This document shows positions 9,909 through 18,185 of a DNA stretch of 64,000 nucleotides, one piece after another. The stretch is taken from NCBI RefSeq assembly GCF_027213945.1, contig NZ_JAPWGW010000004.1, positions 62,001 to 126,000 on the forward strand, in the 5' to 3' direction. The position numbers and the translations under genes were made by a program. Every line of letters begins with the position of its first letter. Within the stretch, counting starts at the first letter, position 1. The notes below the pieces were generated by a model. The model was not told the DNA's origin. It ran no database searches and saw nothing but the letters and a program-made list of their open reading frames with translations. The DNA comes from Henriciella marina. GTDB taxonomy: Bacteria; Pseudomonadota; Alphaproteobacteria; Caulobacterales; Hyphomonadaceae.

Positions 9909-11489
9909 ATGCCGTTGAAAATAGCCATCGTCGGACGCCCTAATGTTGGGAAATCGACGCTGTTCAACAGACTTGCCGGAAAACAGCTCGCGCTGGTCGA
10001 CGACCAGCCGGGCGTTACGCGCGACCGCAAGGAAGCGCCGGGCAGGCTGGCGGACCTTCCGCTTATCCTGATCGATACGGCCGGATTTGAGGATGTCACA
10101 GACGATTCGCTTGAAGCGCGAATGCGCCAGCAGACCGAGATCGCCATCCGTGAGGCAGAGCTTGCGCTCTTCCTGATCGATGCGCGCGATGGTGTCACGC
10201 CGATGGATGAGCGGTTTGCGGACCTGCTGCGCCGCGCGGATCTGCCTATCGTTCTTGCCGCCAACAAGGCAGAAGGCCGACAGGGCGACGTGGGCGTTGC
10301 TGAGGCCTGGGGGCTTGGTCTTGGAGATCCTGTCGGACTATCTGGTGCCCATGGCGAGGGTATGGGGGACCTTTACGGCGCCATCCGCACGGCTTTGGGC
10401 GAGGAAGCCTTTGAGGCGGCCTTCGCTGAAGAAGATGCCGCAGAAGGCGAAGGCTTTGATGACGAAATTCTCGACCGTATGGCCGAGATCGACATTGATG
10501 ATCCGAACCTTACCGAAGAGGAGCTGAATGCAGCGCTGGAAGCGGCGGGTATTGATGACGCGGCTGAGGCCGAGGCCCAACTGGCAGCGCGCGAGGAAGC
10601 GCGTAAAAGGCCTATCAAACTGGCTATTGTCGGGCGGCCAAACGCCGGCAAGTCGACGCTGATCAATCAGATGCTGGGCGAACAGCGCCTTCTGACCGGT
10701 CCGGAAGCAGGCATCACACGCGATTCCATTTCTGTTGACTGGATGTATGAGGGCCGCAAGGTGAAGCTGGTTGATACGGCCGGCCTTCGCCGAAAGTCCA
10801 GGGTCCAGGAAAAGCTAGAGCGCATGTCGACCGGTGAAACGGTGCGTTCGCTAAAATATGCGGACATCATCGCGCTGGTGATGGATGCGAATGAGGCCTT
10901 CGAGAAGCAGGATCTTCAGATCGCTGACCTGGCTGTGCGTGAGGGCCGGGGTCTTGTCTTCGTGATTTCCAAATGGGACACGGTCGACAATCACGCCCAG
11001 AAGATGCGTGAGCTATCTGAGATGGCCAAAGTGCTCTTGCCGAATGCACGCGGCGCGCCTGTGGTGACGCTGTCGGGTCTTACGGGCAAGCGGGTGGACC
11101 GGTTCATGCCGGCCGTCGCCAAGGTCCATCAGGACTGGTCAGCGCGGGTGAAGACGGGCGATCTCAACCGATGGCTTCGCTATACAATAGAGCGTCACCC
11201 ACCGCCTTCGGTGCACGGCAAGCGGATCAAGCCGCGCTACATGGCGCAGATGAAGGCGCGTCCGCCAACCTTCGTGTTGATGGCATCCCGCGCCGAGCAC
11301 ATGCCAGAGCAGTACAAGCGCTTCCTCACCAACGGGATCCGCGAAGCCTTTGACATGCCCGGCGTGCCGATCAGGCTGTTTGTCCGCCAGAGCGCCAATC
11401 CCTATGGCGACAAATACAAGCCGCAGAACCAGAAAAAGACGAGCGGCCGCGGCAAGGGCAAGACGCGCAGCATCAACAAGCGCAGCTAG
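9909..11489 (+). CDS. der: Ribosome maturation GTPase Der (EngA)
   Basis: Essential tandem GTPase needed for 50S subunit assembly. Both G domains are present: G1 motifs GRPNVGKST near residue 9 and GRPNAGKST near residue 243, switch DTAG motifs in ILIDTAGFED and KLVDTAGLRR, NKAE in the first domain and SKWD in the second. A C-terminal KH-like domain (PPPSVHGKRIKPRYMAQ) follows. The 526-residue length is longer than the enterobacterial protein because of an acidic linker between the G domains (Glu/Asp/Ala-rich, about residues 175-235) and a Lys/Arg-rich tail. Both extensions are usual in related alphaproteobacteria. AAAGGA precedes the ATG. Confidence 0.97.
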   Translation: MPLKIAIVGRPNVGKSTLFNRLAGKQLALVDDQPGVTRDRKEAPGRLADLPLILIDTAGFEDVTDDSLEARMRQQTEIAIREAELALFLIDARDGVTPMDERFADLLRRADLPIVLAANKAEGRQGDVGVAEAWGLGLGDPVGLSGAHGEGMGDLYGAIRTALGEEAFEAAFAEEDAAEGEGFDDEILDRMAEIDIDDPNLTEEELNAALEAAGIDDAAEAEAQLAAREEARKRPIKLAIVGRPNAGKSTLINQMLGEQRLLTGPEAGITRDSISVDWMYEGRKVKLVDTAGLRRKSRVQEKLERMSTGETVRSLKYADIIALVMDANEAFEKQDLQIADLAVREGRGLVFVISKWDTVDNHAQKMRELSEMAKVLLPNARGAPVVTLSGLTGKRVDRFMPAVAKVHQDWSARVKTGDLNRWLRYTIERHPPPSVHGKRIKPRYMAQMKARPPTFVLMASRAEHMPEQYKRFLTNGIREAFDMPGVPIRLFVRQSANPYGDKYKPQNQKKTSGRGKGKTRSINKRS

Positions 11490-11495
11490 CTTTGC

Positions 11496-12194
11496 TCAGC
11501 TTGTGAAGCTGATGCGCTGACCCGTACGTGTTTCGCTTTCTTCAAGCAGTGGCGCGAGTTGTTGAACGACCTCTTCAGGCGTGGGAAGCGTCATCGGGTC
11601 CTCACTCGGCATCGCTTCGGCGCGCATACCGGTGCGGGTTGCGCCGGGGTCAAAGATGTTCACTCGAAGCGGCATCTTCTCATTCTCATCAGCCCACGCA
11701 TAAGCGAGGCCTTCAAGACCCATCTTGGAGGCCTGGTAGGGGCCCCAGAAGGCGCGTGGGCGGGGAACGACACCAGATGAAACAAAGACGGCCCGCGGCG
11801 CCTGTGCACGTTGAAGAAGTGGGTGCATGGCGCGGATGAGGCGCCAGTTGGCCGTTAGGTTCACCTCAATGGTTTCTTCGAAGCTACGCGGGCCAACCGC
11901 CTGCAAGGGGCCGAGCGAGCCGAGAACGCCTGCATTACCAAGAAGCCCATCTATACGCCCGAACTTGGTCGCGAGAGCCTGACCCGCCGCTTCAAAAGCG
12001 TTCTTTTCCTTCAGGTCCATAGGGATCAGTGTGGCCGAGCCGCCCGCTGCCTTGATCTCATCGTCAAGCTTTTCGAGCGCCAGCCTGGAGCGGGCAGCTG
12101 CAACGATGTGGTGACCGCGGCGTGCGAGCTCGAGGGCAGCAGCTTTGCCGATGCCGCGCGATGCGCCGGTGATGAATGTAATACGCTTGTCCAT
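11496..12194 (-). CDS. SDR family NAD(P)-dependent oxidoreductase
   Basis: A classical short-chain dehydrogenase of 232 residues: the TGASRGIGKAAALELARRG cofactor loop at the N-terminus, GNAGVLGSL for the NAG motif, a catalytic Ser in VFVSSGV and the YxxxK pair in GPYQASKMG. The alphaproteobacterial position downstream of purF is conserved and the gene is often annotated only as an SDR; the substrate is unknown. It ends 7 bases from der, to which it is convergent. It starts 29 bases after purF and is probably the last gene of a radA-cvpA-purF-SDR operon. Confidence 0.92.
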   Translation of the reverse strand: MDKRITFITGASRGIGKAAALELARRGHHIVAAARSRLALEKLDDEIKAAGGSATLIPMDLKEKNAFEAAGQALATKFGRIDGLLGNAGVLGSLGPLQAVGPRSFEETIEVNLTANWRLIRAMHPLLQRAQAPRAVFVSSGVVPRPRAFWGPYQASKMGLEGLAYAWADENEKMPLRVNIFDPGATRTGMRAEAMPSEDPMTLPTPEEVVQQLAPLLEESETRTGQRISFTS

Positions 12195-12223
12195 GAGAGG
12201 CGGGTTAGCCTGTCAGGGCCGTC

Positions 12224-13669
12224 CTAGTCCAGCAGCGAAAGCTGTCTGTCCTTGCCGCCTTCTTCCTGCATCTGGTCGACCAGGCGTGTTGGATAGCAGC
12301 CTGTGAAGCAGTGATCTGAGAATTGTGGCATGGACATATCCCGCTTGACGCCGATCGAGGCATAGAGGCCGTCCACAGAGAGGAAGCCGAGGGTTTCCAC
12401 ATTGAGAAAGTTGCGCATCTGCTCCAGTGAATTATTGGACGCCAGAAGCTCGCCCTTGGTCGGCATATCGATGCCGTAGAAGTCCGGGTTCACGATGGGC
12501 GGGCTTGCAGAGCGCAGGTGGACTTCCTTGGCGCCGGCATCGCGTACCATCTGGACGATCTTCTTGGAGGTGTTGCCGCGCACGATCGAGTCATCGACCA
12601 GAAGGACGCGTTTGCCTTCAAGCACCGACCTGTTGGGAGAATGCTTCTTCGAGATTGATTTCTGGCGGCCAAGCTGGGTTGGCTCAATAAAGGTGCGTCC
12701 GACATAGTGACTGCGGATGATCCCCAGCTGGAAAGGAACGCCGCTCTGTTCCGAAAAGCCGAGCGCGGCGGGGACGCCTGAATCGGGTACAGGGACGATG
12801 ACGTCTACGTCAGCGGGGTTCTCGCGCGCAAGCTGGTGGCCCATGCGGCGTCGAACCTGGTAGACGCTACGCCCCTGAACAACGCTGTCCGGACGGGCGA
12901 AGTAAACGTATTCGAAGAGGCACGGGCTTTCCGGACGCTCAGGGAAAGCACGATAGCTCTCCACGCCGTCTTCGCTGATGATGACGACTTCGCCATTCTC
13001 AATTTCGCGTATGAATTCGGCGCCGATCATGTCGAGCGCGCATGTCTCTGAGGCGAGGACCCAGCCCTGGCCAATCTTGCCGAGGACGAGCGGGCGCAGC
13101 CCCACAGGGTCGCGTGCGCCGATCAGCTTCTTGTTCGTGAGCCCGACAAATGCATAGCCGCCTTCGACTGCCTGTAGCGCTTCCATCACGCGCTCGCGCA
13201 TGAGGCGGCGACCGGACCGGGCGACCAGTTGCAGGACCACTTCAGTGTCCATGGTCGACTGGAAGATCGCGCCTTTATTGATAAGCTCCTTACGGAGGGC
13301 CACGGCATTGGTCAGGTTGCCATTATGAGCGAGCGCAAAGCCGGTGTTCGCGAGGTCTGCGAAAATTGGCTGGATGTTGCGCATCGCTGGCTTGCCAGCG
13401 GTGGAATAACGATTGTGACCAATGGCGGCGCTGCCGGGGAGGCGGGATGTCAGGTCACCGCCGAAACTTTCACCGACGAGGCCCATATGGCGCTCATTGT
13501 GGAACTTCTCACCATCATACGTAGTGATACCACAGGCTTCCTGTCCGCGATGCTGGAGGGCGTGAAGACCGAGAGCGACAAGTAGTGACGCCTCCGGATG
13601 GTTGAAGACGCCTACAATGCCGCATTCCTCGCGAGGCTTGTCGTCATCATGGTCCCAGATCATCGACAC
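12224..13669 (-). CDS. purF: Amidophosphoribosyltransferase
   Basis: Commits PRPP to purine synthesis: glutamine plus PRPP gives 5-phosphoribosylamine. The 481-residue protein begins with a short propeptide, and the N-terminal nucleophile becomes Cys16 in REECGIVGVFNHPEA after self-cleavage. The Ntn glutaminase domain runs to about residue 240 and the phosphoribosyltransferase domain contains the PRPP motif RVLLVDDSIVRGNTSKK. A CxxC-type iron-sulphur cluster as in Bacillus cannot be confirmed, although Cys residues lie near the C-terminus (HCFTGCYPTRL). The gene follows cvpA by 47 bases, the classical pairing in which CvpA was first found. Confidence 0.97.
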   Translation of the reverse strand: MSMIWDHDDDKPREECGIVGVFNHPEASLLVALGLHALQHRGQEACGITTYDGEKFHNERHMGLVGESFGGDLTSRLPGSAAIGHNRYSTAGKPAMRNIQPIFADLANTGFALAHNGNLTNAVALRKELINKGAIFQSTMDTEVVLQLVARSGRRLMRERVMEALQAVEGGYAFVGLTNKKLIGARDPVGLRPLVLGKIGQGWVLASETCALDMIGAEFIREIENGEVVIISEDGVESYRAFPERPESPCLFEYVYFARPDSVVQGRSVYQVRRRMGHQLARENPADVDVIVPVPDSGVPAALGFSEQSGVPFQLGIIRSHYVGRTFIEPTQLGRQKSISKKHSPNRSVLEGKRVLLVDDSIVRGNTSKKIVQMVRDAGAKEVHLRSASPPIVNPDFYGIDMPTKGELLASNNSLEQMRNFLNVETLGFLSVDGLYASIGVKRDMSMPQFSDHCFTGCYPTRLVDQMQEEGGKDRQLSLLD

Positions 13670-13716
13670 CTCACGGCCTTGCTATGGCGCGCAGATATGC
13701 CGTGGACTGAGATTCG

Positions 13717-14241
13717 TCAAGGTTGGGCGGCTGCAGGGCTGCGGGCGAGTTCTGGCGCGCTTTCGGCGACATAATCAGCGCCGCTTTCCAGCAGAGAGTA
13801 GGATTGGGCGGTGCGGATCCATTCCGGAATGCGGTCCTGATCCAGCGCCATGCGCAGGAGAAACACAAAGAATACAAGGATTACGGCGCCGCGAATAAAG
13901 CCGAATGCGGCCCCCGTCACGCGGTCGAGAAGTCCGATGCCCTCAACGCCCTGAATGGAGCGAGAAAGGTTCGCGCCAAACCAGGCGACAATTACGTAGA
14001 CCAACAGGAAGAAGGCGAGGAACAGGATCAGGCTAGGCAGCCAAGGTGCGGTGTCCCCGGGCAGAAAACGCGTAAACGCGGCATGCAGATACTTGTTTGC
14101 GAAATACGCCGCAGCGAGCGCAGCGATGAACGCACCGAGCGTTGCGAGCTCTCTCATGAAGCCGCGCGCAAACGCCATCAGCGTGGACAGGATCAGAAGA
14201 ACGACCACGATTGCATCAAAGGCTGTAATGGCGTCCATCAT
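13717..14241 (-). CDS. cvpA: CvpA family inner-membrane protein
   Basis: A 174-residue membrane protein with four hydrophobic segments (FDAIVVVLLILSTLMAF, ELATLGAFIAALAAAYF, LPSLILFLAFFLLVYV, FIRGAVILVFFVFLL). CvpA was described as needed for colicin V export in E. coli and is linked to envelope integrity; its molecular activity is unclear. The gene lies between radA and purF, an arrangement common in Alphaproteobacteria. Its ATG overlaps the radA stop by four bases, so it is translationally coupled. Confidence 0.9.
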   Translation of the reverse strand: MMDAITAFDAIVVVLLILSTLMAFARGFMRELATLGAFIAALAAAYFANKYLHAAFTRFLPGDTAPWLPSLILFLAFFLLVYVIVAWFGANLSRSIQGVEGIGLLDRVTGAAFGFIRGAVILVFFVFLLRMALDQDRIPEWIRTAQSYSLLESGADYVAESAPELARSPAAAQP

Positions 14242-15614
14242 GGCTCTGGGTCCGGACCTATTAAATCTACCAGATCAGATAGGCGCGATAGCGGCTTCAC
14301 GGTCAACCCTTCAAACGATCCGGTGCTGCCTTCGGGGACGAATGCGCTCTTGAAACCAAGGCGCCGCGCTTCTTTCAGGCGCTGGTCCATGCGCGCGACG
14401 GGGCGGATGGCACCAGAGAGGGCAACTTCGCCGAAAAAGACAGACTTTTCGGGTGGTGGCCGGTCTGCCAGCGAGGTGAGGAGGGCGGCGGCGGCGGCGA
14501 GGTCACCTGCAGGTTCTGCCATACGATAGCCGCCTGCAACCGAGAGGTAGACGTCGCGCCCAGCCAAGGAGACTCCACAGCGCGCTTCGAGTACGGCAAG
14601 GACCATGGCGAGGCGGTTCGTATCCCAGCCGACAATGCTGCGCCGGGGCGTACCATAAGCGGACGCGGCGACCAGCGCCTGCACTTCCGCAAGGACAGGG
14701 CGTGACCCTTCCATGGCGGCAAATACGGCCGTGCCTCCAGATGTCTCGTCTTCATTGGACAGGAAGAGGGCAGACGGCTCACGCGCCGGGGCGAGGCCAT
14801 ACTGGTGCATTTCGAAGATACCGATCTCGTCGGTCGGGCCGAAACGGTTCTTCACGGCGCGAAGGATGCGGAACTGGTGGCCGCGCTCGCCTTCGAAATA
14901 GAAGACGGTATCTACCATGTGCTCGACGACGCGGGGGCCTGCGATCTGGCCTTCCTTCGTGACGTGACCGACGAGGATGAGCGCCGCGCCGGACTTCTTT
15001 GCCCAGCGGGTTAGCTCCTGCGCGCAGGCACGGACCTGCGCCACAGAGCCGGGAGCTGCTTCGAGGCTGTCGGACCACATGGTCTGGATGGAATCGATGA
15101 CGACGAAGTCCGGATTGGCAGATTTGAGTGCGGACATGACCTTTCTAAGGTCGGTTTCGGTCGCGAGTTCTACAGGGCTTTCGGAGACTTTCAGCCTGCG
15201 GGCCCGGTCCTGGATCTGAGCGGCGGCTTCTTCGCCCGAGACATAGACGGTGGACAGGCCATTGCGGGCGAGACGCGCAGCAACTTGGAGGAGAAGGGTC
15301 GACTTGCCGATGCCCGGGTCGCCCCCGATCAGCGTGGCAGAGGAGGGAACGACGCCGCCGCCAAAGACGCGGTCCAGCTCATCGACGCCGATAAGGTGGC
15401 GGGTGGGGGCGTCTTCGACTGCGTTGAGCGTGGTAAACTCAGCCTTGCCTGCTTTGCGGGAGGATGACTTTGGCGCGGCCAGACCGCCAGGCGCTGCTGA
15501 TGATGTCTCCTCGACCAGTGTGTTCCACTCACCGCAGGCGTCGCAGCGCCCTGACCATTTTGGATGGACGGCGCCGCAGGACTGACAGGTGAAGACGGTG
15601 TTCGCTTTAGCCAT
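14238..15614 (-). CDS. radA: DNA repair protein RadA (Sms)
   Basis: A RecA-like ATPase that promotes branch migration of recombination intermediates; 458 residues. The N-terminal C4 zinc finger (Cys10, Cys13, Cys24, Cys27) is followed by a RecA-type ATPase with Walker A GGDPGIGKSTLLLQ. The RadA-specific KNRFG motif is present (AVKNRFGPTDEIG), and the C-terminal Lon-protease-like domain includes LSGAIRPVARMDQRLKEA. It is the first gene of the minus-strand radA-cvpA-purF-SDR cluster, upstream of which lies the divergent urcA gene. No LexA box was seen in its upstream region. Confidence 0.97.
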   Translation of the reverse strand: MAKANTVFTCQSCGAVHPKWSGRCDACGEWNTLVEETSSAAPGGLAAPKSSSRKAGKAEFTTLNAVEDAPTRHLIGVDELDRVFGGGVVPSSATLIGGDPGIGKSTLLLQVAARLARNGLSTVYVSGEEAAAQIQDRARRLKVSESPVELATETDLRKVMSALKSANPDFVVIDSIQTMWSDSLEAAPGSVAQVRACAQELTRWAKKSGAALILVGHVTKEGQIAGPRVVEHMVDTVFYFEGERGHQFRILRAVKNRFGPTDEIGIFEMHQYGLAPAREPSALFLSNEDETSGGTAVFAAMEGSRPVLAEVQALVAASAYGTPRRSIVGWDTNRLAMVLAVLEARCGVSLAGRDVYLSVAGGYRMAEPAGDLAAAAALLTSLADRPPPEKSVFFGEVALSGAIRPVARMDQRLKEARRLGFKSAFVPEGSTGSFEGLTVKPLSRLSDLVDLIGPDPEP

Positions 15615-15674
15615 GGGGAACAGACCTAGCCTGTCGGGGAGCGAGGGTGAAGCGACTTTTGCCGGAAGGCGACA

Positions 15675-15704
15675 TATCGAATTACGATAAATTAATTATC
15701 GAAT
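15675..15704. promoter_or_regulatory. Operator-like repeat upstream of urcA
   Basis: In an AT-rich island between divergent radA and urcA, TATCGAAT occurs twice in direct orientation (15675-15682 and 15697-15704), 22 bases apart, about two helical turns. Between them CGATAA (15685-15690) and TTATCG (15696-15701) form a perfect inverted repeat around ATTAA. The site is 70-100 bases before the urcA start, where a repressor or activator could act. The binding protein is not identified. Confidence 0.45.
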
Positions 15705-15773
15705 ATCAATAATCATGCTAATGGTATCGAACAGGGACAGGGTCAATAACAACAAAAGAGAAGGACCCATAAA

Positions 15774-16103
15774 ATGAAAACCAGAAACGTTATCACCGCA
15801 ATCGCTCTTACCGTCTGCGCTGGATTTGCCGCCCCGGCTTTCGCTGGCAGCACCTTGCCTGCGAACTCCGTTGAAGCCGATATCTCAGGCCTTGACCTCT
15901 CTACGCCAGAAGGCCGCGCCAAGGTGGAGAGCCGGATCGAACGCGCCGCAAAACATGCCTGCCTTGCCCGCAGCGGCCCGCAGCCATTGGCCTACCAGCG
16001 CGCCACGGCCATCTGCGTCGATGCGGCCATCAAGGATGCCATGGGACGGGTTTTCCCGAAAGCCGAGCGCGTCGCCGAGGCCAAGACGACATCTGAAGGC
16101 TAA
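15774..16103 (+). CDS. UrcA family secreted protein
   Basis: A 109-residue exported protein. The signal peptide (KTRNVITAIALTVCAGFAAP, cleavage after AFA near residue 25) precedes a short domain with the UrcA pattern: DLSTPEGRAKVESRIERAAKHAC, then RATAICVDAAIKDAM. The two cysteines (about residues 63 and 83) probably form a disulphide. UrcA proteins are abundant in sphingomonads, Hyphomonadaceae and Caulobacterales; their function is unknown. AGAAGGA precedes the ATG at 15774. A palindromic AT-rich repeat in the upstream region suggests dedicated transcriptional control. Confidence 0.88.
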   Translation: MKTRNVITAIALTVCAGFAAPAFAGSTLPANSVEADISGLDLSTPEGRAKVESRIERAAKHACLARSGPQPLAYQRATAICVDAAIKDAMGRVFPKAERVAEAKTTSEG

Positions 16104-16128
16104 AGGGACATGACCCTTTGTAATAGTT

Positions 16129-16156
16129 CGGCCGGCCCTGACCAAGGTGCCGGCCG
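16129..16156 (+). terminator. Hairpin terminator after urcA
   Basis: An eight-base perfect stem, CGGCCGGC (16129-16136) and GCCGGCCG (16149-16156), has a 12-base loop that can pair further (CCT with AGG) and is followed by TTCTGCTTTC. A smaller hairpin, AAAGGG/CCCTTT, lies just before it at 16102-16119, starting in the urcA stop codon. The T tract is imperfect. Confidence 0.55.
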
Positions 16157-16227
16157 TTCTGCTTTCGGGCGTAAGGTTTACGCCAGCGCCACTGGCAAGG
16201 CGCTCCAGCGCTGGCTAGAGAAGCGGT

Positions 16228-17424
16228 GTGAAGCATATAGCGATCATTGGCGCCGGACCGGCAGGTCTCATGGCTGCGGAAGCCGCTATTGAAGCAGGGG
16301 CGCAGGTATCGATCTATGACGCCATGCCAAGTGTTGCTCGCAAATTCCTCATGGCAGGCAAGAGTGGGCTGAACATTTCTCATAGCGAAGAGGCGGCGCT
16401 TTTCCGGTCTCGCTACCGCGCGCCGGATGCGCGTCTGGCCGACATGATCGAAGCGTTCGGGCCTAGCGATGTCGAGCGTTGGATGACCGGTCTTGGGATT
16501 GAAAGCTTCAAGGGAAGCTCTGGCCGGGTGTTTCCGGTGATGATGAAGGCCTCACCACTGCTGCGGGCATGGTTGGTGCGGCTACAGAGGGACGGCGCTC
16601 GCCTTCATGTGCGCCATTGCTGGCAGGGATGGGATGAGACCGGGGCGTTGGTGTTTGCGACGCCTGAGAAAGAGGTGAGGCTGGAGGCTGATGCGGTCAT
16701 ACTGACACTCGGTGGTGCGAGCTGGTCGCGACTTGGCTCGGATGGGGCCTGGGCAGATCTGCTGGCGGCCAAAGGTGTCGAGCTAGAGCCGTTCCAGCCT
16801 TCCAATTGCGGCTTCGAAGTCAGCTGGTCAGAACGATTGCTTAATGGGTTCGAGGGGGCACCGCTGAAGGGGGTGCGGCTGTCGGTTGGCGACCAGTCTG
16901 CTCAGGGCGATGTGATCATCACAAACAGAGGTATTGAGAGCGGGGCAATTTACCCGCTTTCGCCGAATCTCATAGGCCAGATTAGCGCTAGGGGGGGAGC
17001 AACACTTGAGGTCGATCTGCTGCCGGATGTTGATATGGATATACTGACAAGACGACTGGCTGCTGCGAACCCGAAAGACTCCAGCTCCAACCGACTACGC
17101 AAGTCGGCGCGTCTTGATCGCACGAAGATTGCGCTCGTCAACGAAATTGCGCGGGGCGTGCTACCAGCCGAGGCGGGTGACCTCGCCAGGTCTCTGAAGT
17201 CGTTGCCAGTTCGCGTGGATGGACCGGTGCCGATGGATGAGGCCATTTCGACGGCGGGTGGCGTGTCGTGGAGCGCGCTTGACGATCACTTGATGTTGAA
17301 AGCACTGCCGGGGGTCTACTGCGCTGGGGAAATGGTCGCCTGGGATGCACCAACCGGGGGGTATCTGCTGACAGCTTGCCTTGCGATGGGCCGGGCGGCG
17401 GGCAGGGCCGCAGCAGGTCATTAA
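16228..17424 (+). CDS. HI0933/BaiN-type flavoprotein (TIGR03862-like)
   Basis: A 398-residue NAD(P)/FAD-dependent oxidoreductase. It opens with the dinucleotide motif HIAIIGAGPAGLMAAEAA and continues with KFLMAGKSGLNISHSE, a signature of the HI0933 family (also called BaiN/RdsA-like). The C-terminal FAD-closing motif is GVYCAGEMVAWDAPTGGYLL. Family members bind FAD tightly; some reduce bile-acid or flavin-type substrates, but the role of this subgroup is unknown. The start is a GTG at 16228, directly before the Rossmann motif; no better upstream start exists. It converges on mlaF with a four-base overlap. Confidence 0.88.
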   Translation: MKHIAIIGAGPAGLMAAEAAIEAGAQVSIYDAMPSVARKFLMAGKSGLNISHSEEAALFRSRYRAPDARLADMIEAFGPSDVERWMTGLGIESFKGSSGRVFPVMMKASPLLRAWLVRLQRDGARLHVRHCWQGWDETGALVFATPEKEVRLEADAVILTLGGASWSRLGSDGAWADLLAAKGVELEPFQPSNCGFEVSWSERLLNGFEGAPLKGVRLSVGDQSAQGDVIITNRGIESGAIYPLSPNLIGQISARGGATLEVDLLPDVDMDILTRRLAAANPKDSSSNRLRKSARLDRTKIALVNEIARGVLPAEAGDLARSLKSLPVRVDGPVPMDEAISTAGGVSWSALDDHLMLKALPGVYCAGEMVAWDAPTGGYLLTACLAMGRAAGRAAAGH

Positions 17425-18185
17425 AGCGCAGGCTGGATCGGCCCGTCGGCGCGGCCGTGGACGAACTGGTCGACATGATCATTGCCGGACCGGTCAATTT
17501 CGCTGGCCGGGCCGCGCCAGATGATCTTGCCTTCAAACAGCATGGCAATCTCGTCGGCGACCTTGCGGGCGGACGCCATGTCATGGGTGATCGTCACCGC
17601 AGCGGCGCCCAGCGCTTTCACCTGTTCGATGATGAGATCATTGATCGCGTCGGCCGTAATCGGGTCAAGCCCCGTGGTCGGCTCGTCGAAAAAAATGAGA
17701 TCCGGTTCTGTGATGATGGCGCGGGCGAGGGCGACGCGCTTCTGCATGCCGCCTGATATCTCGGCTGGGCGAAGGTCGGCGACAGACGCACCGAGGCGAA
17801 CCTTCTTCAAAGTCTCGACAGCCTGCTCCTTGGCATCAGTGCGCTTCATCCCGTCTGCGTTGAGCAGACGGAAGGCGACATTTTCCCAGACTGTGAGGGA
17901 GTCGAACAGGGCGCCGGACTGGAACAGCATGCCGACGCGGGACCGCATGGCCTCACGGGCTTTGCCCTGATCCTTGGTCACGTCTTTGCCGTCAAACAGG
18001 ATCTTACCGGCGTCCGGTGTCATCAGGCCAAGCGCGTTCTTGAGCATGACTGACTTGCCGGAGCCCGACCCGCCAAGCACCACGAGAGAACGGCCGGGGG
18101 CGACATCAATGTCGACGCCGCGCAGGACATGGTTCGAGCCGAAGCCTTTCTGGACGCCTTTGAGTTCGAGAATAGGCTGCGTCAT
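17421..18185 (-). CDS. mlaF: Phospholipid-transport ABC ATPase (MlaF-like)
   Basis: ATP-binding subunit of an Mla/MCE-type lipid transporter, 254 residues. Walker A is LGGSGSGKS, the ABC signature is ISGGMQKRVALARAI, Walker B is LIFFDEPTTGLDP, and the switch His lies in TITHDMASA. I placed the start at the ATG at 18185 (MTQPILELKGVQKG), one base inside the mlaE stop codon (TGATG), not at the longer frame from 18323, which would run through the end of mlaE. Together with MlaE it forms the inner-membrane core of a system that moves phospholipids between inner and outer membranes. No MCE-domain mlaD gene follows, since the next gene is convergent. Confidence 0.9.
   Translation of the reverse strand: MTQPILELKGVQKGFGSNHVLRGVDIDVAPGRSLVVLGGSGSGKSVMLKNALGLMTPDAGKILFDGKDVTKDQGKAREAMRSRVGMLFQSGALFDSLTVWENVAFRLLNADGMKRTDAKEQAVETLKKVRLGASVADLRPAEISGGMQKRVALARAIITEPDLIFFDEPTTGLDPITADAINDLIIEQVKALGAAAVTITHDMASARKVADEIAMLFEGKIIWRGPASEIDRSGNDHVDQFVHGRADGPIQPAL

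Noticed and set aside
13723-14529. Plus-strand frame of 268 codons over cvpA and the radA end
   Set aside because: It spans two real, coupled genes on the other strand and shows no domain.
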